Below, piece by piece: positions 48,162 to 60,639 of a DNA stretch of 64,000 nt; the stretch's first letter is position 1, and each line of letters begins with the position of its first letter. Below the pieces are notes generated by a model that was given only the letters and a program-made list of their open reading frames with translations, ran no database searches and was not told the origin of the DNA. The DNA is from Clostridium sp. N3C (GTDB lineage: Bacteria; Bacillota; Clostridia; Clostridiales; Clostridiaceae): the NCBI RefSeq assembly GCF_900095445.1, contig NZ_FMJL01000006.1:1-64000 (forward strand), written 5' to 3'. A program made the translations under genes and the position numbers.

Positions 48162-50661
48162 TTTCTCCTCCTCCTTTTAACAAGTTATTATTAATTTCAG
48201 CCATATTAACATTGATAGAACTTTGTATTTGCTCTATTAAATATTTCTTAGGTTTCACCATTAAGTCACTGATTGGTAACTGCTTCATTGTATATAAATC
48301 ACTAATTCTATGGATTAATTCCATTTTAACTTCACTTGAATCATTAAGATTTACATAATATTGAGATATTTGCTTAAACGTATAAAATAAAGCTTGATTA
48401 ACTTCATCTATATAATAAGGAATCATTATTTGCATAATATGTTTAAAGTAATCAATAGCTTGGTATGTATATATATCAACTTTATTTTTTTCTACTTTCT
48501 CTAGTTCCTTGTCCATTTTATATGTATTCAAAATATTCACTGCTGAATTTAAGATACCCATCAATGAAAAAGCCCCTGTAAATATTGCCCCAGCAGCACC
48601 TACTAATCCCTGTGCACCTGCCTGCCTATAACGGCTATTAATTGTAGCAAACCTTGTATTAGTATTTGGATAAATAGCATAAGGTATATGTGCTAAAGTC
48701 CTCTCTATTTCATTTAAAGATCTTAGAATTTGAGAAGCTATGGATAAGAGTTGCTTTTGAAGACCTTTAAAAGGCATAGAACTTATATTTCTTCCTAACT
48801 TCTTCATTAACTCTCTCTCATTATTTTCAAGCAATTTAGGCAAGTAAATTCCAACTATATCTAGCTGCTTCTTTTGTTCTTGTACTGCATAGTAAAGAAT
48901 ATTAACAGCCTTTAACTTATCTTCATAATCTAAATTGCTAGACTTTTCTTCTAGCAACTTATCTAATTCTTCTTTTACACAAAATAAAGAACCAAAATAA
49001 TAATAATTCAAAATATCATTTATTTGTCTAGCCCAACTTGTAAATAAATCTTCCACCTTCAAGGAATTATATAATTTTAGTTTAGAATTCTTAAAAGTTT
49101 TCTTCACCAATTCGTTAACATTTTTGCCATATAAATAAAAAGTAAAATTTTCATTATCTATTTTAGTTATATTAATCTTTACAAATTCAGAGCTATCTAT
49201 AAATTCTTTAACCGTTATATCCTTAATTTGAGTATTTTCTAAATAAAGAAAATTTCTATTAGCTGATTGCTTGAATTCAACTCCTTCACTGCTTATATTA
49301 ATGATAAAAGGATAGCCTTCATCAGTATAGCCAAATCTATACAAGTTACTATCAAAATTAGTTTTTTCACTCAATCCAAATTTATCATTATATTCTTCTG
49401 CTAAATTTAACAAAAAGATATTCTTATCTTGAATTATAAAAATAGTATTATTTTCAATATAATAACTAACATTTTCCAAACTAAACCCATATATTTTTCG
49501 CAATGAATCAATATTTACAAAATTAATGATATTCTCCTTTTTTACAATAGCAATATCTTTCTTATTATACAAAATATCATTAACATATCCAGTTAATCTT
49601 CCAAACAGTACTTCAGATTCCTCTGGAATTATAGATGTTAGGTTATTTCTATTATAAAAAAAGCTTCTTAAGTTTTCTAACTTACTTTCATTGGGAATAA
49701 ATAAACTTATTTCTTTACAATATCTTTCTTCAACATCATTTTTAAAAGAAAAATATCCCTTTATGTTTAGTAAGCCATTACAATACTCATATTCTTGAAT
49801 ATGCTTATAATTAATTTCAATATTATGGTTATTCAGATTTTCTACTATAATCTTATCTTTATCTATAGTTATATTACTAATAAAATAACTGTTGCCATCA
49901 ATTTTAATAATCTTCTTTCCATAATAATCGTCAACACTAAAGCATTTCTTATCAATCTTTTTTAATAACTGAAAAAAGTCATTAATACTTATTTTATAAT
50001 TATAACTAAACTCTTCATTAATATCAGATTTAAAATCTATACCTCCCGAAAAACTAACCTCTATAGGATATATTGTTATGTAAACAGCTTCTCCTCCAAA
50101 ATCTCCTCCGGAGTTGTAAACAATCACTCTTCCTTTATTGCTAATAAATAAGGTATGATTCCCTATCAAGGACTTATTAGGAATATTAAATTCAGCATTA
50201 TCACTTCTAAAAATAATATATTCATTTTCTATTAGCTTATTTTGCACAATCACAGGTACAGTAATAAATGTATCTCTGGCTTTCTTTAACATGTTAAAAT
50301 CGATATTATATGCTATGACATCATTTATTCTTCCTATCATATTAACTTTTTCATCTTTTTCTACAGTATCAATAATTTTATTCACTGTGTGTTTAAGATT
50401 ATTCACTATAGTTCCGAATTTATTTTCCGCTATTTCTAAACTGTTTTTATCTTTATCTATTAAAACAACTTTTCCCCTTCTTGCTTCTAGTACTTGCAGC
50501 AAAGCTTCATAAGCTATAGAGGGCTCATAATCTCTAAGCTTAGTTACAATATCACTTTCTTTCTTCTTTAATTCACAGATAGCTTCTTTCACTATATCAG
50601 CTACTGAAAAATAATCAAAATATGTAGTACTATTTTGCTTGCTGTTTACATTATCATTCAT
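48154..50661 (-). CDS. large protein of unknown family with glycine-rich hydrophobic segment
   Basis: 835 aa, not recognised. N-terminal helical part (1-110; DIVKEAICELKKKESDIV), then several beta-rich units (about 110-560) with a PH/GRAM-like rhythm, e.g. YGKKIIKIDGNSYFISNITI and EFVKINITKIDNENFTFYL. Helical part 570-690 follows (LDKLLEEKSS, QKKQLDIVGIYL, LLSIASQILRSLNEIERTL). One Gly/Ala-rich hydrophobic stretch lies near 695-725 (AQGLVGAAGAIFTGAFSLMG), then coiled-coil helices to the end. No signal peptide. The PH-like reading is inference. AGAGGTG precedes the ATG. The 50662-50960 gap upstream has no gene. Confidence 0.75.
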   Translation of the reverse strand: MNDNVNSKQNSTTYFDYFSVADIVKEAICELKKKESDIVTKLRDYEPSIAYEALLQVLEARRGKVVLIDKDKNSLEIAENKFGTIVNNLKHTVNKIIDTVEKDEKVNMIGRINDVIAYNIDFNMLKKARDTFITVPVIVQNKLIENEYIIFRSDNAEFNIPNKSLIGNHTLFISNKGRVIVYNSGGDFGGEAVYITIYPIEVSFSGGIDFKSDINEEFSYNYKISINDFFQLLKKIDKKCFSVDDYYGKKIIKIDGNSYFISNITIDKDKIIVENLNNHNIEINYKHIQEYEYCNGLLNIKGYFSFKNDVEERYCKEISLFIPNESKLENLRSFFYNRNNLTSIIPEESEVLFGRLTGYVNDILYNKKDIAIVKKENIINFVNIDSLRKIYGFSLENVSYYIENNTIFIIQDKNIFLLNLAEEYNDKFGLSEKTNFDSNLYRFGYTDEGYPFIINISSEGVEFKQSANRNFLYLENTQIKDITVKEFIDSSEFVKINITKIDNENFTFYLYGKNVNELVKKTFKNSKLKLYNSLKVEDLFTSWARQINDILNYYYFGSLFCVKEELDKLLEEKSSNLDYEDKLKAVNILYYAVQEQKKQLDIVGIYLPKLLENNERELMKKLGRNISSMPFKGLQKQLLSIASQILRSLNEIERTLAHIPYAIYPNTNTRFATINSRYRQAGAQGLVGAAGAIFTGAFSLMGILNSAVNILNTYKMDKELEKVEKNKVDIYTYQAIDYFKHIMQIMIPYYIDEVNQALFYTFKQISQYYVNLNDSSEVKMELIHRISDLYTMKQLPISDLMVKPKKYLIEQIQSSINVNMAEINNNLLKGGGENV

Positions 50662-50962
50662 TGTTAGTTTTCACACCTCTTACTACTTTTGTTCTGCATA
50701 CATGCTGTGTTTTTAACTGTTAATCTATCTTCTATTTATTCAATATAACCACCATATAGAGTTAAATCTATTACTAATATTCTACATTATTATACATATT
50801 TCATCAAATATAGGTATACCTTCTTAATGATTATTTAATTTTAAAAAGCAATAATATTAAATCAAAGCAACTAAATTTTCAATTTTTAGCTTCTTTTTTA
50901 AATTCTCTTTTGGCTTTTATTTTTGTTACTTGTATAAATATTAAACGCTCAGCAAAACATAA

Positions 50963-51015
50963 AAAAGTAGGCCTTGATATATTAGAAACCTATTCCATAA
51001 TCAAAACCTACTTTT
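50963..51015 (-). terminator. long-stem terminator after the OxlT-like transporter
   Basis: AAAAGTAGG-TT-TTGAT pairs with ATCAA-GG-CCTACTTTT (two U:G pairs), loop about 20 nt, then T-run on the minus strand. Confidence 0.85.
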
Positions 51016-51089
51016 CGGAAACATTATTAACATCAAATTATTTTATACTATTGGTGAATAATTCAAAATCAAATACTATTTCATATTTT

Positions 51090-52298
51090 TTAAGCTGCCT
51101 TTTCCACTAATCTATAATCATACTTATGAGTCTTTGCAGGTTGTATTGCATAAGCTAATACAATTGAAACTAAGCATAGAGCTCCGATAACCATAAAGGT
51201 TGGCTTAAATCCACCTAATAAAGAAGCTATAACTGAACCTGAAAGAGCTCCAATACCAAAGCCTTGATAGATCACTCCATAGTTTTTAGTTTGATTTCTA
51301 ACACCGAAGAACTCTCCTACAATTGCAGGGAACACTGTAACATTTCCACCGAAGCAAAAGGCAATGGAAGCAACACAGGCAAAGAAAATTCCATAATTTA
51401 AAGCCACAAAGCTTAATATTAATACTGCTGAAGCTGTAACTGCAAGTGAGAAGGTTACTACCTTTAATCTTCCAAACTTGTCCGATAAAGCGCCTAAAAT
51501 AATTCTTCCTGCTGTATTAAATATTGCTATCATGGCTACTGCATTTGCTGCCACAGTAGGGTCAAGTCCAGCGAGTTGTACTCCCATATCTTTTGCAATT
51601 CCTATTAAATAAAGACCACTCATACATGCTGTAAAGAATATTACAAATAGAGCATAAGCTTCTTTAGTTTTAAGCATTTCTCTAACTGCAAATTCCCTTT
51701 TATCTGAAACATTGGTGTTAGACACACTTTGCTCTGGAGCATCATTGATTAACTGGGCACCAAAGAAAATTAACGCTGCAGCTATAATTCCCCAATATAA
51801 GAAGGCAGCTGATACCCCCTTACTACTGATAAAGCTTCCATTAATATATTTAAAAACTAAACTTCCTGTGCCATAGGCTCCCACTGAAAAACCTGAAATA
51901 AGGCCTTTTTTATCAGGAAACCACTTTATAACATTAGATAAGGAGGTTATATATGCAATACCATCTGCCGCTCCAACTATTACACCGGCTGTAATATATA
52001 ACATTGGTAGAGAAGAAACCATTGATGTTAATATTAATCCCGCTCCTAATACTAGGCCAGCAATGGATACAAGCTTCCTAATACCTAATTTATCCTGAAT
52101 CTTTCCAGCGGCTAATGTTGAAAATGCTAAAGCAAAGCTAGTTATTGAAAAGGTAATGGATACTTTGCTTAATGGAAAACCAAACTTATCTACTAAAGGT
52201 TGATTGAATAAACTCCAGGTATAAATTGTTCCTAATCCTAATTGAGCGATTATTGTACCTAAAAGTATTAATAATCGGTTTTCTGATGTTTTTTTCAT
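51090..52298 (-). CDS. MFS transporter of the OxlT (oxalate/formate, pyruvate-like) family
   Basis: 402 aa from ATG 52298 (GGAG 8 nt upstream; the GTG at 52307 overlaps that site). Twelve helices. OxlT-family signatures: LGTIYTWSLFNQPL in helix 1, AAGKIQDKLGIRK in the 2-3 loop, and ALSDKFGRLKVV in the 8-9 loop. Transports small carboxylates by family. It lies directly downstream of a LytS/LytTR pair. In E. coli the YpdA/YpdB pair of this kind controls yhjX, an OxlT-family gene, so the same wiring is likely. Confidence 0.9.
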   Translation of the reverse strand: MKKTSENRLLILLGTIIAQLGLGTIYTWSLFNQPLVDKFGFPLSKVSITFSITSFALAFSTLAAGKIQDKLGIRKLVSIAGLVLGAGLILTSMVSSLPMLYITAGVIVGAADGIAYITSLSNVIKWFPDKKGLISGFSVGAYGTGSLVFKYINGSFISSKGVSAAFLYWGIIAAALIFFGAQLINDAPEQSVSNTNVSDKREFAVREMLKTKEAYALFVIFFTACMSGLYLIGIAKDMGVQLAGLDPTVAANAVAMIAIFNTAGRIILGALSDKFGRLKVVTFSLAVTASAVLILSFVALNYGIFFACVASIAFCFGGNVTVFPAIVGEFFGVRNQTKNYGVIYQGFGIGALSGSVIASLLGGFKPTFMVIGALCLVSIVLAYAIQPAKTHKYDYRLVEKAA

Positions 52299-52321
52299 AT
52301 GTTTCACTCCTTAAATTTATT

Positions 52322-52398
52322 TGTACTAAGAAAACCTTTACAATCCCAGTAAAAAATCAAATGAAGTATTAACTATGAGTCAATTATAACTTAGTACA
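52322..52398. promoter_or_regulatory. spaced inverted repeat in the OxlT-like promoter region
   Basis: TGTACTAAG (52322-52330) and CTTAGTACA (52390-52398), perfect 9-bp arms 59 bp apart in the 154-bp gap between the transporter and the LytTR regulator. Could be paired operator half-sites or a long-loop leader structure; role unknown. Confidence 0.45.
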
Positions 52399-52452
52399 GA
52401 ATAAATTTATTATTTTATGAGTGAAATACAAAAAAACTTGAGTAGAATGCAC

Positions 52453-53172
52453 CTATAAATTCATTATCCGTTTAAACTCTTTTATGTTGCTTCTGCTTAC
52501 CGGAACCTCAAACTCTATATCTTGAAGTTTTAAATTATAAGTATTATTAAACCAAGGTATTATTTCTCGTATTTTGCTTACATTAACAATGTAGGATCTA
52601 TGGCATCTAAAAAACTTATTCTTCGGCAACTTGTCATAGAACTCAGATACACTTAAGTTTACCGAGTACTCCTCATTTTTAGTAAAAACATGAGTGATTC
52701 TATCACTGGCAGCACAATAATATATATCATCCATGTCCACCACTATAATCTTCTCATTTTTCCATAGATTTATTTTATCCGACACATAATTATTAACCTT
52801 ATTTTGATCATGATTATTAGTATTCTCCAGCTTCTTAAGCACAGATACAATTCTAGATTCAGAATAGGGCTTTAATATATAATCAAAAGCCTCTATTTCA
52901 AAGGCTTCTGCCGCATGTTCCTTGTAGGCTGTTATAAAAACTATATAGGGTTTTACTGAAAACTTACTAATGCTTTTGGCAAGTAATACTCCATCTAGAG
53001 ATGGTATGTTTATATCTAAAAATATAACATCCACCTGATTATTTTGGATAAACTTTAATACCTCTATTCCATCTTCAAACTCATTTATTACTTCTATTTG
53101 ACTATAATTTTTGATAAAATATTTTAGTTCTTCTCTTGCCAAATATTCATCATCAACTACTATAGCTTTCAT
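52453..53172 (-). CDS. LytTR-family response regulator
   Basis: 239 aa from ATG 53172 (GAAGGAG upstream). Receiver domain 1-120: acidic pocket VDDEY, phospho-acceptor Asp in FLDINIPSLDG, Thr in FITAYKEHA, Lys in ILKPY. LytTR DNA-binding domain 135-239 with FFRCHRSYIVNVSKI and the C-terminal VPVSRSNIKEFKR. Overlaps the sensor gene by 20 nt. Its probable target is the transporter gene downstream. Confidence 0.95.
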   Translation of the reverse strand: MKAIVVDDEYLAREELKYFIKNYSQIEVINEFEDGIEVLKFIQNNQVDVIFLDINIPSLDGVLLAKSISKFSVKPYIVFITAYKEHAAEAFEIEAFDYILKPYSESRIVSVLKKLENTNNHDQNKVNNYVSDKINLWKNEKIIVVDMDDIYYCAASDRITHVFTKNEEYSVNLSVSEFYDKLPKNKFFRCHRSYIVNVSKIREIIPWFNNTYNLKLQDIEFEVPVSRSNIKEFKRIMNL

Positions 53173-54844
53173 GTGGTTCAACTCCTTCTATGTTTTTCTT
53201 TATATAAAACTCTATCTTAGTTCCCTTTTCCAATCTTTCTATAACGAGTCCTTCTCCATAAATAAGCTTAATTCTTGAATGTACATTGTATAGACCTATT
53301 TTATTTCCCGGAACCTTATCCTTATAAATATTTTGGATTACATCTTCACTTATACCTATACCACTGTCTATTATAGAAATCTTAACCTTTTCCCCTTCAT
53401 CCTTTACGCTAATTTTTATTGTTCCCCTACCCTTATCCTTTAAAATACCATGAACTATGGCATTTTCCACCAAGGGCTGTATTGTAAGACTTGGTATTTT
53501 AATATTAACATCATCGATATCATAGACTACATCTAGCTTATTTCCAAACCTAGCCTTTTCTATTTCTATATAGTCCATAACCTGCTTAAGTTCTTTCTTT
53601 ATATCTATAAATTCACTATTTAACTCTAAATTAAATCTTAAATAGCTAGAAAGATTTATTATAAGTTCCCTGGCCTTATTGGGATCTATTCTTATACAAG
53701 AAGCTACAGCATTTAAAGCATTAAATAAAAAATGGGGATTTATCTGAGTCTGAAGTGCTTTAAGCTCTGCCTTATTGGCCATTTCCTTTATATGTTCAAT
53801 CCTTGAAACCTCCATCAAAGTTGATATAATTTGAGAAAGTCCTATAGCTAAGGTCTGTACATTATAGGTTATCCTATGAGGACTTTTATAATATATTTTC
53901 AAAGTTCCAGTAACTTCCCCCTTTTCTTTAAAAGGTATTACTATTGCTGATTTTAACATTCCACTTTTATCTTCAAAGCCCTCATTTTTTATAACTATAT
54001 TACCGCTACTTATTGCCTCTTTAGTTGCTTCAGTTATTATTTCATGACCAATATTGTAATATTCTTTTCCAAGACCAACATAAGCTAATATATTCATTGT
54101 ATCAGTTATGGCCACTGCATCCGCATTAATATCCTCTTTTATAATAGTACATATCTGATTTAAAGAATCACTATTAATATTTCTAAAGTAGGGTAAAGTC
54201 TTATTGGCTATATCAAGGGCTAATTTAGCCTGTGCAGCAGCTATCTTTTCCTTCTCGTCCTCTACATTTTGAACTAACAAAACAATGAAACCTACGCAAA
54301 CCTGCCCAAGTATCATTGGAATAGCAATTTTAGAAACTATGTCTATACCTAAAGAGTGGGGTTTACTTAACAAAAGTATTAGGGTCATTGTTATACTTTC
54401 AGAAAAGACACCTGCTATTATACCAGCTATCCACTTATATTCTTTTTTAATCTTTTTATTAATGTATCCAGATATAGCCCCTGCAATTATACTGCTTATT
54501 AGACAGGGGATTGAGGTTATCCCTCCTATATCAATCAAAAATCTGTGCACACCCGATATGACCCCTGTTACCATTCCTACCACAGGACCAAATATTATTC
54601 CGCCGGACACTATAGTAATTATTCTAACATTCACTAAAGAGCCTTCCACATTAAGGCCTGTATAAGTTGCCAATACTGCAAAACTTGAAAACACTGTGCA
54701 TATAATTATATAATCTTTTTTGCTATAGGTTTCTTTACCAAAGATTTCTCTGAAGCCTTTTAGTCTTGTCATAGCATATAAGCATATAAGAAGCAAAGCC
54801 GCTCTTTCTAGAAATTGTACTAATATGTCATATACATTATTCAA
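53153..54844 (-). CDS. LytS-family sensor histidine kinase
   Basis: 563 aa. N-terminal 5TM/5TMR-LYT membrane sensor (about 1-195, with GPVVGMVTGVISGVHRFLID), a GAF domain (about 205-345), His-kinase region with QINPHFLFNALN (phospho-acceptor His about 374), then HATPase with N-box PLVENAIVHG and G-box DSGIGIS. Family members sense pyruvate or the state of the cell envelope. Gene pair with the LytTR regulator. Confidence 0.95.
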   Translation of the reverse strand: MNNVYDILVQFLERAALLLICLYAMTRLKGFREIFGKETYSKKDYIIICTVFSSFAVLATYTGLNVEGSLVNVRIITIVSGGIIFGPVVGMVTGVISGVHRFLIDIGGITSIPCLISSIIAGAISGYINKKIKKEYKWIAGIIAGVFSESITMTLILLLSKPHSLGIDIVSKIAIPMILGQVCVGFIVLLVQNVEDEKEKIAAAQAKLALDIANKTLPYFRNINSDSLNQICTIIKEDINADAVAITDTMNILAYVGLGKEYYNIGHEIITEATKEAISSGNIVIKNEGFEDKSGMLKSAIVIPFKEKGEVTGTLKIYYKSPHRITYNVQTLAIGLSQIISTLMEVSRIEHIKEMANKAELKALQTQINPHFLFNALNAVASCIRIDPNKARELIINLSSYLRFNLELNSEFIDIKKELKQVMDYIEIEKARFGNKLDVVYDIDDVNIKIPSLTIQPLVENAIVHGILKDKGRGTIKISVKDEGEKVKISIIDSGIGISEDVIQNIYKDKVPGNKIGLYNVHSRIKLIYGEGLVIERLEKGTKIEFYIKKNIEGVEPHESYSS

Positions 54845-55076
54845 TAATAATTCTTCTCCCTTCTTTAAAAGACCTTCTTTTTTAATAGAATATACTCAGT
54901 AAGGCATCAGTATACTATCCCTTGCAAGCAGTATACTATTTAGTAGCGACTTTTACAATGGCATCCTTAGGAAATTAGAACCCCACCATCTAAAAGCCAT
55001 AACATTATTTTAAATGCAAGCCTAATTATAGATATATAGAGTACTCTATAACTCTAAAATTTTATAATTTCCTAAT

Positions 55077-55144
55077 CAAAAAAGACTACAAGTATCAGAT
55101 CTAGAAGACTTTTTCTAGATTGTACTTGTAATCTTAGTCTTTAA
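55077..55144 (-). terminator. long-stem terminator after the chemoreceptor
   Basis: An imperfect stem of more than 25 bp (AAGACTA...ACAAGTA...ATCTAGAA with TTCTAGAT...TACTTGTAGTCTT), then six T on the minus strand. The gap up to lytS (55145-55170 and 54845-55076) has no gene. Confidence 0.88.
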
Positions 55145-55170
55145 AGTGTTGTACACCATCGAAAATTTTA

Positions 55171-57265
55171 TTATAATTTAAAATTATTTACTTGTTTAAT
55201 CATCTCTTTAGCCATATCTTTTAAGCTAGCCACTGTAGAGAATACGTCCGCAGCAGTTGCGCTCATTTCTTCTGATAAAGCTGCTATTTCCTCTGATGAA
55301 GCTGATGTTTCTTCTGAAATTGCAGATGTACTTTCTACTCTATCTAAAATATTTTCCTTTTCTTCATTTATATTTTGGGCAAAATAGTTTGCATTGCTTA
55401 TTTCAGGAATTATATTTTCAATTTCAATAACAATTTCTTTAAAGGATTTTATTGTTGCATTTATTCCTATTAATTGATTATTCAATTCAGCTTTCATATT
55501 GTCACTATTTTTTAAAATAACACCTGTATCATAAGTAATATTACCTAATAATTGAGCAATTTTATTAGCAGAATTTTTGCTTTGCTCGGATAATTTTCTT
55601 ATTTCATCCGCTACTACAGCAAATCCTTTACCCGCTTCTCCTGCTCTAGCCGCTTCAATTGCTGCATTTAGTGCTAGTAAATTTGTTTGTTCTGCAATGC
55701 TATCTATCAAATTCGTAATTTCATTTACTTGATTTACATTTTGGCCTAAAACACTAAGCTTGTCTCCAAATTCTTTAAAAGTTGTACCTACACTTTCTAC
55801 TGATAGAACTAATCCACTCATTTTTTTATTTCCTTCACTTGCAATTTGATTAATGAAATTAGCTTTTTCTTGTATATCCGTTAATGTTGTTGTCATTGTT
55901 TCAACTGCTTTTGCAAAACTTGAAAGTATATTAGTTACATCTATCAGATTTTGTGACTGTTGTTCTGTTCCTTTAGAAACTTCTTGAGCTGCATTTGCAA
56001 CATCTTCTGATGATTTAGCTACAGATTCAGCAACCTCATGTAAATTTTCCGCTTTACTATTAACTGCATTAGAATGATTTTGTACTATTGATAACATTTC
56101 TTTTAGTGATGACTGCATTGTTTTAGTGGATTTAGCAATTTCACCTACTTCACCACTAATATTTAAATATTTTGAATCCATTTCTACTGAAAAATCACCA
56201 TTTCCCATTAATTGTAGATGCTTAGCAATGTCAATTATAGGATTTGCAATTTTTCTAGCAATAAGAATTGTTATTATTATGCTCAATATTGAAAAAATTA
56301 AAATAAATAAAATGGTTATCATTCCTATGCTTTTAGCACTACTCATAAATTCACTTGTTTCTACAAAACATATATATGTCCAATCTAAACTTGAACCTGA
56401 ATTTGAAGGTTTTTGAACGGTTATATGATAATTATTACCATCTGGCATTTTAATCTCCAAAGAAGTATTGTCAGTATTAGTAATATCTAATTTACTTATA
56501 TTTAATTCCTCTACCTTTTTTGAAATCAAGCTTGTATCTTTAGGATGGGCTAAAATATTACCATTTTTATCTGCTACAACAATGTATCCATTCCTTCCTA
56601 TATCAATATTTCCAATCATTTCTGTAAGTTTATTAAGGTTAACATTCAAAGCTATAACACCTTTAATATCGCCATTAGGCCCCTTCAATGCTAAAAGGCA
56701 AATAATATCTATAGCACCATTTGAAGAAAAATAAATATCACTAAAAATAGGTTGATCGGGACTTTGAAGTGCTAATTTATACCAATCCCTTGTTCTAGGA
56801 TCATATCCATTTGATCTAGGTGAAGCCGGATATAGAAGATAGCCACCATTTTCTTCAAGTCCGATTCCTACACTTGTTATTTCTGGATGCGCATCTTTAA
56901 AATTTTTAAAATAATTGTAAACGTTTGCTTCGTAGGGATCATTTTCAAGGGGTGTCATTTGAACTTTGCCAGAAGGATCTTCTTTTTCAACATATGAAGT
57001 TATTCTTGAGTCTGCCTCTTGAATAAGAGCACTTTGAGCTAACATGATGGTATCTTCTTTAATTAATTCTAGATAATTTTCTATACCGCTATTTACATGC
57101 ATTATCTCCTTATGAATAGAATTTGTATAATCTTTTTTTTGTTTGGTTAACTACTTTTGCATAAGTAATTATACCCATTAATAACAATGAACTTAAAGTC
57201 AAAGAAACAAAGCTAAATATTAATTTGCTTTTAATACTAGAATTAAAGTTTAGCACTTTTTTCAC
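55171..57265 (-). pseudogene. methyl-accepting chemotaxis protein, split by a frameshift at an A8 run
   Basis: The long frame (55171-57102, 643 aa) has a dCache sensor (about 1-250; [17 protein letters not shown]), one transmembrane helix (about 255-280), HAMP, and the signalling hairpin ([20 protein letters not shown]). It lacks the first transmembrane helix. That helix lies just upstream in another frame: GTG 57265, GGGGGAG before it, KKVLNFNSSIKSKLIFSFVSLTLSS and on to VVNQTKK. The frames meet at eight A (57133-57140 on plus as T). With seven A the reading runs on as [18 protein letters not shown]. So this is one receptor with a +1 change in a homopolymer: mutation, slippage or sequencing error. 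Confidence 0.9.
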
Positions 57266-57456
57266 TTGCTTGTTCTCCCCCTTCAAATGAATTTTTCTTC
57301 TATATTTTATATTATATCATATAATTTAATTGTACTACAAAGTTCTACATTTTTCTTGATTATATGATATTCATGTAAAATGACAAATTTAATTTCATAT
57401 AAGGTATATTTGCTCACCATTTTTAACATTACTAATATATTTCTAGCAAAATGAGC

Positions 57457-57510
57457 AAAAAAGTAATTTAGATATATTTACAATATGTAAATATCTAAAC
57501 TACTTTTTTT
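57457..57510 (-). terminator. terminator after guaA
   Basis: AAAAGTAGTTTAGATATTTAC pairs with the near-perfect complement ending ATTACTTTTTT (two mismatches), loop ATATT. Confidence 0.88.
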
Positions 57511-57564
57511 AATGCCAAGTTATTATTAAACTAATTGTTTTTAATGTTTTTCTTATAATACATT

Positions 57565-59097
57565 CTATTCCCACTCAATAGTTGCCGGTGGTTTACTTGT
57601 TATATCATAAACTACTCTATTTACTCCCTTAACCTCATTTACGATTCTTCTTGATACCTTATCCAATACCTCATATGGTATATGAGCCCAATCGGAAGTC
57701 ATTCCGTCGGAGGAGGTTACCGCTCTGAGAGCTACTGCATGGCTATAGGTCCTCTCATCACCCATTACCCCTACGGATTGAATATTAGGCAAGCAAGCAA
57801 AATATTGCCATATCTTTCCTTCTAAACCAGCCTTAGCAATTTCCTCTCTAAAGATAGCATCTGCTTCCCTAGTTATAAATAGCTTTTCTTCTGTAACTTC
57901 ACCTAATACTCTAATTGCAAGGCCTGGGCCTGGGAAAGGCTGTCTCCATACTAGTTCATGAGGTATACCTAATTCCTCACCAACTGCTCTTACTTCGTCC
58001 TTAAACAATTCTCTTAATGGTTCTATAAGCTCAAAATTCATATCTTCTGGAAGACCGCCTACATTATGATGGCTCTTTATAGTAGCAGAAGTATTGGTTC
58101 CACTCTCTACTACATCAGGATAAATTGTTCCCTGTACTAGATAATCAATTTCTCCTAATTTATTAGCTTCCTCTTCAAAAACTCTAATAAATTCTTCACC
58201 GATGATTTTTCTCTTCTTCTCTGGTTCAGTAACACCCTTTAATTTATTCAAAAACCTTTCTTGTGCATTTACCCTTATCAAATTCATATCAAATTGTTCT
58301 TTAAATACTTTTTCTACTTGGTCTCCTTCATCCTTACGCAATAGACCATGGTCCACAAAAATACAGGTCAGCTGCTTTCCTACAGCTTTGTGTACCAATA
58401 CTGCCGCTACAGAAGAATCTACACCGCCAGACAAGGCACATAAAACCTTCTTATCTCCTACTAATGCCTTAATTTCCTCTATCTTTGATTCTGCGAAGGA
58501 TGCCATAGTCCAATCACCTTTTAAATTGCAAACACCAAATAAGAAGTTTTTCAGCATATCCTTACCGAAAGGAGTGTGTTCAACTTCAGGGTGGAACTGT
58601 ACTCCATATATTTTTCTTTCATCGTTGGACATAGCTGCTGTTGGACATTCTTCTGAGTTAGCTATTACTGTAAAGCCTGTAGGAACTTTGGATACATAGT
58701 AAGTATGACTCATCCAGCACTGATTCGCTCCTTCTATGTCCTTAAACAATACACTTTGACCAGATAAATTCACCTCAGTTTTACCATACTCTCTTCTTTT
58801 GGAGCTCTTTACTTCTCCCCCAAGGAGATGTGCAATTAACTGATGTCCATAACATATGCCTAATATAGGAATATTTAGTTCAAAGAGCTTAGGATCTACT
58901 GTAGGAGCTCCTTCTTCAAAAACACTATTAGGACCTCCTGTAAATATTATCCCCTTTGGATTTTTATCCTTTATCTTATCCAAGGAATAAGTATAAGGTA
59001 CTATTTCACAGTATATTCCGCACTCTCTTACTCTTCTAGCAATAAGCTGATTGTATTGTCCGCCAAAGTCTATTATTAAGACCAATTCCTTATCCAT
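57565..59097 (-). CDS. guaA: GMP synthase (glutamine-hydrolysing)
   Basis: 510 aa. Class I glutaminase domain with intact Cys (LGICYGHQ) and His/Glu ([10 protein letters not shown]), then the ATP-pyrophosphatase domain ([13 protein letters not shown], about 225), then the dimerisation domain ending [20 protein letters not shown]. Turns XMP to GMP. The intact glutaminase here is a useful contrast to CarA in the same window. It follows guaB by 19 bp. Confidence 0.98.
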   Translation of the reverse strand: MDKELVLIIDFGGQYNQLIARRVRECGIYCEIVPYTYSLDKIKDKNPKGIIFTGGPNSVFEEGAPTVDPKLFELNIPILGICYGHQLIAHLLGGEVKSSKRREYGKTEVNLSGQSVLFKDIEGANQCWMSHTYYVSKVPTGFTVIANSEECPTAAMSNDERKIYGVQFHPEVEHTPFGKDMLKNFLFGVCNLKGDWTMASFAESKIEEIKALVGDKKVLCALSGGVDSSVAAVLVHKAVGKQLTCIFVDHGLLRKDEGDQVEKVFKEQFDMNLIRVNAQERFLNKLKGVTEPEKKRKIIGEEFIRVFEEEANKLGEIDYLVQGTIYPDVVESGTNTSATIKSHHNVGGLPEDMNFELIEPLRELFKDEVRAVGEELGIPHELVWRQPFPGPGLAIRVLGEVTEEKLFITREADAIFREEIAKAGLEGKIWQYFACLPNIQSVGVMGDERTYSHAVALRAVTSSDGMTSDWAHIPYEVLDKVSRRIVNEVKGVNRVVYDITSKPPATIEWE

Positions 59098-59116
59098 ATT
59101 GTTTTTCCTCCGCTCC

Positions 59117-60619
<1,503 letters not shown>

Positions 60620-60639
60620 TCATTAATTTTCCATATACG

